A stretch of 18,797 bases of DNA from Limnoraphis robusta CS-951 (GTDB taxonomy: Bacteria > Cyanobacteriota > Cyanobacteriia > Cyanobacteriales > Microcoleaceae), in assembly GCF_000972705.2 (NCBI RefSeq), contig NZ_LATL02000190.1:2675-21471 (forward strand), written 5' to 3'. Of the stretch, positions 6,890 through 13,792 are shown in pieces. The first letter of the stretch is position 1. Every line of letters starts with the position of its first letter. Both the position numbers and the translations under genes were made by a program. Under the pieces are notes generated by a model, which worked only from the letters and a program-made list of their open reading frames with translations, had not been told where the DNA came from and ran no database searches.

Positions 6890-9346
6890 TTAACTTCGCA
6901 GATCAACGTTAAACTCCTTGACTAACGCCTCACGAACTTTTTGCTGTTTGGGTTCAATTTCTGCATCCGTTAACGTGCGATCGCTAGCCCGATAAACGAG
7001 GCGAAATGCTAAACTGCGTTGACCTTCAGGAACGTGTTCGCCGCGATATTCATCAAATAGTTTAATTGATTCTAGCAAATTTCCTGCCGCTTTGATCATA
7101 CATTGTTCTAAGTCGGCAACTGAAACTTCCACCGGAACAAAAAATGCAATATCCCGATCAGAAGGGGGAAAAGTTGAGAAAGAACTGAATTTTCGGATTG
7201 AATTTTCCCCTTGAGTCATCGCTTCTATTAACAGCGATAAATTGAACTCAAACAGATAAACTTCTTTCGGTAATTCTCGTTTTTCTTGCAGTTGAGGATG
7301 CAGTTGACCAAAAATTCCTAAACGATTTCCGTTTAACCACAAAGACGCTGTTCTTCCAGGGTGTAATTGTTCAATTTGACTTTCTTGTTGATAATCTACT
7401 GACAAATACAACCGTTTAAAAATGGCTTCAAGGATTCCTTTGGCTTCAAACCAAGAGATCGGTTGTTCTCGTCCCCCTTGCGTCCAATGTCCTTGCATGG
7501 GATCACCTCCTATTATACCAGCAAGCGCATCTTTTTCTTTATAAATTTCGCCTTCTTTCCAGAAAACTCGCCCAATTTCAAAGCCATTTAACGGCCCATT
7601 TCCGTTTTCTAAATTGAATGCAAACGCATCAATTAATCCCGATAACATTTCGGTTCTCAAAGCGGAATATTCCACAAACAAAGGGTTAGCAATCAAAACT
7701 TGATTTTCCCCTTCTTGTTTCACTAAGGAATAGTGCATTAATTCGGTTAATCCAGCCGCTCGAAATACAGTTCGGATCTGTCGCAAGGCTAACTGATCTG
7801 CTGGCAGATAACCGGGTACACTTTGAGCGGGTAAAGTATCAGAAAAATTATCATAACCATACAGACGGGCGACTTCTTCAATTAAATCAATTTCTCGTTC
7901 TAAATCTCGCGCTCGATAAGCGGGAACGGTGACTGTCCAAGCAACCTCTTTTTCCTCAGTTTGACGCACCAAACCACATCCTAATGCTGTTAGAATCGCT
8001 TCTACTTCTTCCGGTTGTAGGAAAGATTCAACTAAGGTATTTTCACCGCGTTTGAGAGAACCTAAAATCTCATTTGTCCGACTTAAACGCAGAGAAACTT
8101 CAGAGGAAGTCACATCATCAATCAGATTACTAGCAGACTCCTGTTGCGTGGGAATACCGCCTGCGAGTTCAGTGATTAACGAAATCGCCCTCCGACAAGC
8201 GAGAACTAATTCAGCCGGATTAACGCCTCGTTCAAAACGGGTAGAAGCTTCTGTTCGCAAGCCTTGGCTACGAGCCGAACGTCGAATGGCTACAGAACTA
8301 AAAACTGCCGCTTCTAACATTAAGTTCTGGGTTCCTTCATGGACTTCTGACTCCTCACCGCCCATAATTCCAGCCAGGGCGACGGGTTGATCATTCGCTG
8401 TAATTACTAGGGTTTCGTCTTTCAGTGGGCGAGTTTGACTGTCTAAGGTTTTCAGGGATTCGCCCGATTTAGCAAACCGGACTCCCATTGTTAAGTGATC
8501 AGAAGCGGTAATCTTTTGTAGCCGATCGCGATCAAAAGCGTGAAGCGGTTGTCCCCATTCCAACAGAATATAATTCGTAATATCGACCACATTATTAATC
8601 GGTCGAACACCCGCCGCTTGTAAACGCTGTTTCAGCCATTGGGGAGAAGGGGCGATTTGAATTCCTTCGATGATTGTACCTGTATAAATAGAACAGGCTT
8701 GAGGTTCGCTAATATTAACGCTTAATTCTGTAGCGGCTTTTTCAGCTTTGATCAAAACGCCTGCGGCTTCAGGAATACGTAAAGGTGCAGCCGTTAAAGC
8801 AGCGATTTCTCGAGCAATTCCCACCATGCTTAAACCATCGGCTCGGTTAGCAGTAGCGGTGACATCTAAGATCACATCATCTAAACCGAGTAAAGGTCTA
8901 ACATCACTGCCCAGTTGAGGGTTTTCCAGATTGAAAGAGTGAATTCCTGGGGATTCTTTTTCTAACCCTAATTCCGATAAAGAACAGATCATTCCCTCAG
9001 AAGGAACGCCCCGCAGTTTGGTTTTTTTCAGTTTGAGATCAACTTTGGGTAAATAAGTCCCAATTGTGGCTACAGCGACAATTAAATCAGTCTTGGCATT
9101 GGGTGCGCCACAGACTATATTTAAGGGTTCAGCAGCACCAATATCAACTTGACAGACTCTCAGTTTGTCCGCATTGGGGTGTTGAGTGGCTTCTAGAATT
9201 TTGCCCAAAACAACTCCCGACGCCCAACTGCTGCGATCTTCGATGTCTTCGACTTCAAAGCCAGCTACAGTTAGAGTTTCGGCTAACTGTTCGGGAGTCA
9301 TGTTAATATCTACTAATTCTCGCAGCCAATTTAGAGAGATACGCAT
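6890..9346 (-). CDS. pheT: Phenylalanine--tRNA ligase beta subunit
   Basis: This is the 818-residue beta chain of the alpha2-beta2 phenylalanyl-tRNA synthetase, which charges tRNA-Phe in the cytoplasm. It begins [14 protein letters not shown]. The order is as expected: an EMAP/OB tRNA-binding domain (about 43-150, with [15 protein letters not shown]), a B3/B4 editing domain (about 210-370, with [22 protein letters not shown]), a B5 domain (about 410-490), the catalytic-like core, and a C-terminal FDX-ACB anticodon-binding domain (about 717-818, with [11 protein letters not shown]). The length is normal for the bacterial long form. The catalytic alpha subunit gene pheS is not adjacent, so the two subunits come from separate loci here. 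The start is preceded only by a weak AAAAGA. The gene is intact, with no frameshift seen. Confidence 0.97.
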   Translation of the reverse strand: MRISLNWLRELVDINMTPEQLAETLTVAGFEVEDIEDRSSWASGVVLGKILEATQHPNADKLRVCQVDIGAAEPLNIVCGAPNAKTDLIVAVATIGTYLPKVDLKLKKTKLRGVPSEGMICSLSELGLEKESPGIHSFNLENPQLGSDVRPLLGLDDVILDVTATANRADGLSMVGIAREIAALTAAPLRIPEAAGVLIKAEKAATELSVNISEPQACSIYTGTIIEGIQIAPSPQWLKQRLQAAGVRPINNVVDITNYILLEWGQPLHAFDRDRLQKITASDHLTMGVRFAKSGESLKTLDSQTRPLKDETLVITANDQPVALAGIMGGEESEVHEGTQNLMLEAAVFSSVAIRRSARSQGLRTEASTRFERGVNPAELVLACRRAISLITELAGGIPTQQESASNLIDDVTSSEVSLRLSRTNEILGSLKRGENTLVESFLQPEEVEAILTALGCGLVRQTEEKEVAWTVTVPAYRARDLEREIDLIEEVARLYGYDNFSDTLPAQSVPGYLPADQLALRQIRTVFRAAGLTELMHYSLVKQEGENQVLIANPLFVEYSALRTEMLSGLIDAFAFNLENGNGPLNGFEIGRVFWKEGEIYKEKDALAGIIGGDPMQGHWTQGGREQPISWFEAKGILEAIFKRLYLSVDYQQESQIEQLHPGRTASLWLNGNRLGIFGQLHPQLQEKRELPKEVYLFEFNLSLLIEAMTQGENSIRKFSSFSTFPPSDRDIAFFVPVEVSVADLEQCMIKAAGNLLESIKLFDEYRGEHVPEGQRSLAFRLVYRASDRTLTDAEIEPKQQKVREALVKEFNVDLRS

Positions 9347-9754
9347 TCTTTTATCAGGGGTTCAGTGTTCGTACTTAGGAGGTTTTCAGACCTAGCAGCA
9401 GGTCTATCGTCAAAATGGACTGATCAACTCTGCTATCGGTGTTTAGCTTGAGTTCAGGCGGTTTGATTGTCCAGTTCTCATCATAGAGGAAAGCGGAAAG
9501 TTCAGCACCTAGTGAAAATTGGGCTGACTGCGTTAAAATTTCAGGAATTTCTTATTGATCTGGTGAATAATAGTAATAGGGGGAAACTATCTATTGACAG
9601 GATATTGGTGCCATTGCTGGCTGTCATTATACAAAGCAAGTAAAGTTCAACCCATTGTCGGTCATGATCAGTTTCTCAAATTCCGAATGATTCTGGGTGA
9701 ATGGCTGTATTGTCTATCTCCGCTAAACTTTAAGTTGAAGCATTCTCAAAGACT
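9347..9754. other. Divergent promoter region between pheT and the spkB-like kinase gene
   Basis: This 408-bp gap has no credible gene. It contains a small inverted repeat AGACCT/AGGTCT at 9388-9405 with a six-base loop, in the expected leader of pheT. On the plus strand, TTGGTG (9605-9610) and TATACA (9628-9633) are 17 bases apart and could serve the kinase gene, which would then have a leader of about 115 bases. I see no attenuator with a Phe-rich leader peptide and no T-box. Confidence 0.45.
9605..9633 (+). promoter_or_regulatory. Candidate sigma-70-type promoter for the spkB-like gene
   Basis: TTGGTG and TATACA are spaced by 17 bases upstream of the gene at 9755. The -10 is fair and the -35 poor. 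This is pattern only. Confidence 0.25.
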
Positions 9755-11395
9755 ATGAGTTACTGTATCAATCCAGATTGTCCCCATCCTGAAAACCCGG
9801 AGGATGCCTCACAATGTCAGGCCTGTCGGTCAAAATTGCTCTTGCAAAATCGCTATCATGTGATGAAACCTCTGGGTAAGGGTGGGTTTGGAGCAACGTT
9901 TTTAGCTGAGGACTTGTCTTTGCCCGGTTCTCCCAAATGTGTCGTTAAACAACTCCGGCCGGCGGCAAAATCCTCTAAAATATTGGAGATGGCACGCCAG
10001 CTTTTCCAACGGGAAGCGAAAACCTTGGGCAAAATTGGCGATCATCCTCAAATTCCGCGACTGCTTGATTATTTTTCGGGAAAACAGCAATTTTATTTAG
10101 TTCAAGAATACGTTGACGGCTGTAATTTAAAAGAAGAAGTTCAGCGATTAGGTTTATATACAGAAGAAGAGATTAAAGCGTTTTTACGGGAAATCCTGCC
10201 GATTCTCAGCTATATTCACTCCCATGAAGTCATTCACCGCGATATTAAACCGGCTAATATTTTAAGGCGCGTTCAAGATCGGCGATTAGTTTTGATTGAT
10301 TTTGGAGCGGTTAAAGATGAAGTAAAACAGGTGACGGAATTTGGAACCGGACAGACGGCGTTTACTAATTTTGCGATCGGGACATCTGGTTTTGCACCGC
10401 CTGAACAGATGGCTCTGCGGCCCGTTTATGCCAGTGATATTTATGCGGTGGGGATGACTTGTGTTTATCTGATGACCGGAAAATCTCCAAGTTCTCTCGA
10501 TCATAATCCCATGACGGGGGAAGTGTTATGGCGATCGCTGATTTCGGTGAGTGATTCGTTTGCCTATATTTTACAAAAAATGTTGGAGATGTCTGTTTAT
10601 CAACGTTACCAGTCCGCCCAAGACGTTTTAGGTGCGTTGGATCATGAAACAGAGTTTTACACCGATTTTTCTCATGGACTGGCGGTTCAGCCTGCACCTC
10701 GCGCCCCGGAAGCACCGACTCAATTAGAGGCCTCCGACGATCAAACGACCGTCTACAATGATGATGAGCATACTGCATTGCGACCGTTCGCGGCTCAGGC
10801 TCAACAGATTCGAGAACAAAAAGCACGTCGTCTGAAAAAAGACTATACTCAACTCGGAGAAAACTTTGCTTCTGTAGATGCGGGTTTGAGCGCGACTCAG
10901 GGCGCTCCAACTGTAAGTCTGTTTACCTCAGCAGCTCATACTCGGGCTAGAAATAACTCAAATCGTTGGGATGAAACAAGCTTACGCAATGCTTATGCTA
11001 GAGGTGAGCGCTATTTTACCGATTGTGATCTCCAGGGTTTAGACTTGCGAAACGAAAAGTTTTCCGGTGCTTATTTTACCGAATCTCGCTTACAACAGAC
11101 CAATTTTCAAAATGCCGATTTATCCAAAGTTGATTTTAGTCGAGCATCCCTCAGCGATGCCATTTTCAAAGATGCTAATTTAACTCATGCTCGTTTGAGT
11201 TATGCCAACTTAGAAAATGCCGATTTACGCGGTGCAAATCTCACCTACGCCAATTTGAGCTATGCTAACCTGCGAGGTGTTAATCTCTGTGGAGCTAACC
11301 TAACTCATGCTTTAGTGTCTGACCAACAACTGGCTTTCGCTAAAACAAACTGGCGTACTGTTTTACCCAAGGGAAAGCGGAAATTTGGGTTATAA
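9755..11395 (+). CDS. spkB: SpkB-like serine/threonine protein kinase with N-terminal Cys motif and C-terminal pentapeptide repeats
   Basis: This 546-residue eukaryotic-type kinase is soluble, with no membrane helix. Four cysteines (C4, C9, C21, C24: CINPDC ... CQAC) form a zinc-ribbon-like N-terminus. The kinase domain (about 34-295) is complete: glycine loop GKGGFGATF, ATP-binding K65, catalytic D163 in HRDIKPANIL, D182 in the DFG motif, and the activation segment GTSGFAPPEQ. A low-complexity linker (about 300-410) leads to pentapeptide repeats (about 420-525, ADLRGANLTYANLSYANL type), which form a right-handed beta helix and probably bind a partner. This order matches Synechocystis SpkB, a kinase for which the Cys motif has been linked to redox control. 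The symbol rests on architecture, and paralogues with the same layout exist. No strong ribosome binding site precedes the ATG. The gene faces the acyltransferase gene, with 44 bp between the two ends. Confidence 0.85.
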   Translation: MSYCINPDCPHPENPEDASQCQACRSKLLLQNRYHVMKPLGKGGFGATFLAEDLSLPGSPKCVVKQLRPAAKSSKILEMARQLFQREAKTLGKIGDHPQIPRLLDYFSGKQQFYLVQEYVDGCNLKEEVQRLGLYTEEEIKAFLREILPILSYIHSHEVIHRDIKPANILRRVQDRRLVLIDFGAVKDEVKQVTEFGTGQTAFTNFAIGTSGFAPPEQMALRPVYASDIYAVGMTCVYLMTGKSPSSLDHNPMTGEVLWRSLISVSDSFAYILQKMLEMSVYQRYQSAQDVLGALDHETEFYTDFSHGLAVQPAPRAPEAPTQLEASDDQTTVYNDDEHTALRPFAAQAQQIREQKARRLKKDYTQLGENFASVDAGLSATQGAPTVSLFTSAAHTRARNNSNRWDETSLRNAYARGERYFTDCDLQGLDLRNEKFSGAYFTESRLQQTNFQNADLSKVDFSRASLSDAIFKDANLTHARLSYANLENADLRGANLTYANLSYANLRGVNLCGANLTHALVSDQQLAFAKTNWRTVLPKGKRKFGL

Positions 11396-11439
11396 ACTAA
11401 ATCCCGTTCTGATTTCCCCAATATTCAAGGGTGTTCTGC

Positions 11440-12027
11440 TTAATCAAGATCTTCTGAATTCTCGTCGAGAGAGGGCGAGGAATCCTCTTCTAAGTGAGTC
11501 TTCTTAGCCGGAATAACTCGAGCCGGAACACCGACTGCTGTTGATCCTGGCGGAATATCACAGATGACAACAGCATTTGCCCCAATTTTAGCATGATCTC
11601 CAACCTTTGCTTTCTTGAGAATTTTAGCACCTGCTCCGATGTCCACATGGCCCCCAATTTGAACATCTCGCGTAATTGTAACTTGTTGTAAAATCAGACA
11701 GTTCGGGCCGATAGAAGCTTGAGGATGAATCACAATTCCGTTGGGATGAGTAATCACCAATCCGCCGCCGAGCTGACAGTTTAAGGGAATATCTGCACCG
11801 GATACAGCACTCCAAAATCGATGCTCAAGGGTGTGTATATTCTTGAACAACTTAGCGACAATATCCCCGCGTTTTTGCACTTTTTGGTATTGACGAATTG
11901 ACTTGAGAAGTTGTTTCCCAGGAGACCACCAACGCTCCATTTTTTCTCGATTCCAATCGGGATCTGTTGCCGAAATTACAGGCTTTCTTTTTTCAGACAT
12001 TTGGGCAGATTCTAGAGAATTTTCCAT
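11440..12027 (-). CDS. Hexapeptide-repeat acyltransferase, serine O-acetyltransferase (CysE)-like
   Basis: This 195-residue protein has a left-handed beta-helix acyltransferase domain (about 75-175). The hexapeptide pattern is clear: HPQASIGPNCLILQQVTI, DVQIGGHVDIGAGAKI, KKAKVGDHAKIGANAVV, ending with the loop PGSTAVGVPARVI. The region ITHPNGIVIH resembles the active-site histidine area of serine acetyltransferases. The N-terminal helical part is basic and shorter than the helical domain of true CysE, and the tail is acidic (HLEEDSSPSLDENSEDLD). It lies 76 bp downstream of the glycosyltransferase gene on the same strand, so it more probably acetylates a sugar or surface glycan precursor than serine; this is inference. 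The start could also be the ATG nine codons later (12000). Neither ATG has a good Shine-Dalgarno site. Confidence 0.8.
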   Translation of the reverse strand: MENSLESAQMSEKRKPVISATDPDWNREKMERWWSPGKQLLKSIRQYQKVQKRGDIVAKLFKNIHTLEHRFWSAVSGADIPLNCQLGGGLVITHPNGIVIHPQASIGPNCLILQQVTITRDVQIGGHVDIGAGAKILKKAKVGDHAKIGANAVVICDIPPGSTAVGVPARVIPAKKTHLEEDSSPSLDENSEDLD

Positions 12028-12103
12028 ACTTTAATTAATACATTAACAGTCTTCTAATGTAGCTCATGTTAATGCAATTCATACAGTTTACTGGGAAATT
12101 CTG

Positions 12104-13102
12104 CTATGTTTTGTATTCGACTAATGTTCGCCGACGACCCAGTAATCGATTAATATGAAATTGCATCTGGCCTTGAAGTTGCGGAAATTTACCCAGGACA
12201 CAGGATACCGCGTAGAGAGCAGAGTCCCGGCTAGAATAACCCCGTTGTTGGGTATAATATTTATAAATTCGGTAGGTCAGAACTGGATAGCCGAGCAGGA
12301 ACAATAGACTGAATTCATGGGTCGGAAAAGCGAGTGCCAATGCCAACAGAGGAATAAACAACCCCCATAACCAAATACTCTGGCTTTCTTTCACCCAATG
12401 TCGTTGGGGAGATTGACCATGTATCCAAGCGCCTTCTGCGTAGGCATGACCCGCTCTGAGCATCCGTTTCCACCACTGATTCCAACGGCTCATCTGAGCA
12501 TCATGGAGGGTCATTTCTGCATCTAGGCGAAGAATTTTCCAGTCCTGTTGACGTAGCCGCACACAGAGTTCCGGTTCCTCTCCGGCAATAATAGAATCAT
12601 TAAATCCCCCAACTTGTTCAAAGGCTTTGACTCGCATCATCGAGTCACCCCCACAGGCTTCAGCTTCCCCAAGCGGAGTATTCCATTCAATATCACACAA
12701 CTTATTGTAAACTGTCGATTCAGGGAAACGTTCTCGGCGGCGTCCGCAAACCACCCCAACATCAGATTTGTCTACAAGTTTTTGTAGAGCCTTTTCCAGC
12801 CAACCGTCAACAACTTCACAGTCACCATCAACAAATTGGACAAATTCAATCTGAGGGTGAGTTTGTCGGAGATGAATAAATCCGGCATTGCGAGCGCGAG
12901 CGGCAGTAAAGGGAATTGAAAGGTCAAGTTCGATCACCTCAACGCCTAGCGATCGCGCCATATCTACGCTACCATCTGTTGAACCGGAATCGACGTAAAC
13001 GATACAATCTACTTTCCCTAGCCCTGAAAGTAGACATTGACGCAAGCGTTGACCTTCATTGCGTCCGATAGCAATTAGTCCGACTTGATTCAATCTATTC
13101 AC
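12104..13102 (-). CDS. Family 2 glycosyltransferase with C-terminal membrane segments
   Basis: This 332-residue enzyme transfers a sugar from a nucleotide-sugar donor and is probably attached to the inner face of the cytoplasmic membrane. The GT-A fold begins at VGLIAIGRNEG. D38 in YVDSGSTDGS should bind the donor, and the metal-binding DxD is D92-G93-D94 in FVDGDCEV. A later acidic motif (AGEEPELCVRLR) fits the catalytic region. Hydrophobic segments follow (SIWLWGLFIPLLALALAF, FSLLFLLGYPVLTYRIY). The start is a GTG (13100-13102); an in-frame TAA lies two codons upstream, and no Shine-Dalgarno site is evident. It is the first gene of a probable two-gene unit with the acyltransferase and reads away from the structured gap. 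The substrate is not predictable; members of this group occur in exopolysaccharide clusters. Confidence 0.88.
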   Translation of the reverse strand: MNRLNQVGLIAIGRNEGQRLRQCLLSGLGKVDCIVYVDSGSTDGSVDMARSLGVEVIELDLSIPFTAARARNAGFIHLRQTHPQIEFVQFVDGDCEVVDGWLEKALQKLVDKSDVGVVCGRRRERFPESTVYNKLCDIEWNTPLGEAEACGGDSMMRVKAFEQVGGFNDSIIAGEEPELCVRLRQQDWKILRLDAEMTLHDAQMSRWNQWWKRMLRAGHAYAEGAWIHGQSPQRHWVKESQSIWLWGLFIPLLALALAFPTHEFSLLFLLGYPVLTYRIYKYYTQQRGYSSRDSALYAVSCVLGKFPQLQGQMQFHINRLLGRRRTLVEYKT

Positions 13103-13278
13103 TAATTATTATTGACTTGAGGAGGTTAACAGGTTGCACCATTCAGTATTAGATTAGCATACTCTCTCTAATCTTCAAGAAATTTTCAGGAGAAATTTTG
13201 GGGCTTTAGCAAATTAGAAGTCCTATTGCTTTGAACCTCATGGGATTTTAAAGATCTTGTAAGTTGGAGATTGAGTTA

Positions 13279-13308
13279 TGGACGTTCTCTGAAGAACTAG
13301 AGTATAAT
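13279..13308 (+). promoter_or_regulatory. Candidate promoter for the structured leader or small RNA
   Basis: There is a perfect TATAAT at 13303-13308, with TGGACG (four of six matches to TTGACA) at 13279-13284 and an 18-base spacer. Transcription would start near 13315, giving a leader of about 480 nt before the ATG at 13793. Confidence 0.4.
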
Positions 13309-13314
13309 CAACAC

Positions 13315-13700
13315 GTGCATCTTCTCAAAACACAGACTCACCATTGAAGTGGTGTAAATACAGAAGTCTTGACTTCTGTAACCCGTCAATTGTGAATGTT
13401 CAACCGTTGTGCAGAAAGGGTTGCTTGCTCAAAGAAGCTTGGGTCTACTTCTAGTTATTGACAAAAGTTTTAACTATCCATCTGGTGAACTTCAGAAAGA
13501 CTGGGGAAAGGGTGATCGAAGTCTTGGGATATTGACCCCCTAGAAGCCAGGAAGCAGAGGCGTCCCTGGAATTGTCGAGAGCCTGAATTTAGAAGGTTAT
13601 GCCGAGGGCTTCTTGGTGAAATGCCTGTCTGACCGGGTGCTGCTGACAGTCCGGGGTGAGGCACCGAAGTAAACATTAACACGGTTTGTACCGCGTTATA
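13315..13700 (+). ncRNA. Candidate structured RNA: long 5' leader or small RNA of unknown class
   Basis: Visible pairings on the plus strand are: CACCA/TGGTG (13339-13354); a ten-base stem TACAGAAGTC/GACTTCTGTA with two loop bases (13359-13380); AAGACT (13497-13502) with AGTCTT (13520-13525); CCAGG (13547-13551) with CCTGG (13565-13569), or alternatively AGAAGCC (13542-13548) with GGCTTCT (13607-13613); CTGTC (13625-13629) with GACAG (13645-13649), or GGTGC (13636-13640) with GCACC (13661-13665); and an eight-base stem with one mismatch and loop TTGT (13678-13697). The core is markedly G+C-rich. It does not match tmRNA, RNase P, SRP RNA or the c-di-GMP riboswitch consensus as I know them. The ends are estimates. 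Confidence 0.45.
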
Positions 13701-13747
13701 TCAGTTTTATAAAGCAGTTAAAAGCTCTGGTAAAAATTGACTGAGAA

Positions 13748-13763
13748 GCTTCTGTACAGAAGC
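13748..13763. repeat. Perfect 16-base palindrome 30 bases before the start codon
   Basis: GCTTCTGTACAGAAGC is self-complementary. Its TACAGAAG and CTTCTGTA halves also occur in the hairpin at 13359-13380. In DNA it could be an operator for a dimeric regulator; in RNA it could pair with the distant hairpin. Confidence 0.6.
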
Positions 13764-13780
13764 GCAATCCTGAATTAACT

Positions 13781-13784
13781 GAGG
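13781..13784 (+). promoter_or_regulatory. Shine-Dalgarno site of the phosphohydrolase gene
   Basis: GAGG with an eight-base spacer before ATG 13793 supports that start. It lies 18 bases after the palindrome, so RNA folding there could affect access. Confidence 0.65.
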
Positions 13785-13792
13785 CTGATTTT

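Larger units (their letters stand above)
13103..13792. other. 690-bp intergenic region with promoter-like site and several structured elements
   Basis: There is no credible protein gene on either strand. The first 200 bases are A+T-rich and hold a stem AGATTAG/CTAATCT (13151-13174), probably within the glycosyltransferase promoter region. From about 13279 the plus strand shows a promoter-like pair, then hairpins at 13339-13354 and 13359-13380, then a G+C-rich block (13501-13670, 56% G+C by my count against 36-38% on both sides), a hairpin at 13678-13697, a 16-base palindrome at 13748-13763 and a GAGG ribosome site at 13781. The composition contrast points to an RNA, discussed as separate entries. 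Confidence 0.6.

Noticed and set aside
8052..8390. 112-codon open frame on the plus strand inside pheT
   Set aside because: It is antisense to the conserved B3/B4 and B5 region of pheT, with no start signals.
10365..10910. 181-codon open frame on the minus strand inside the kinase gene
   Set aside because: It lies fully antisense to a well-supported kinase domain; the Arg/His-rich sequence is typical of an antisense shadow.
13119..13125. GAGGAGG, a perfect Shine-Dalgarno-like sequence on the plus strand
   Set aside because: No ATG or GTG at useful distance opens a frame; a TTG nine bases on ends after seven codons. It is probably chance.
13501..13570. Resemblance to a cobalamin riboswitch (GGGGAAAGGGTGA ... 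TAGAAGCCAGGAAGC)
   Set aside because: The conserved core between these parts (CCCGC-ACTGT region) and the box AGCCAGGAGACC are not present, and the downstream gene has no link to cobalamin. It is worth including in an Rfam scan but not callable.
13470..13682. 70-codon open frame on the minus strand in the structured gap
   Set aside because: There is no ribosome site, the composition is Pro/Ser/Arg-rich and unlike the neighbours, and the open frame is explained by the G+C-rich RNA-like block.
13300..13700. c-di-GMP, tmRNA, RNase P or SRP RNA identity for the structured block
   Set aside because: None of their signature sequences is found; only a GGAAGCAG-like fragment recalls SRP RNA, without the required partner arm.
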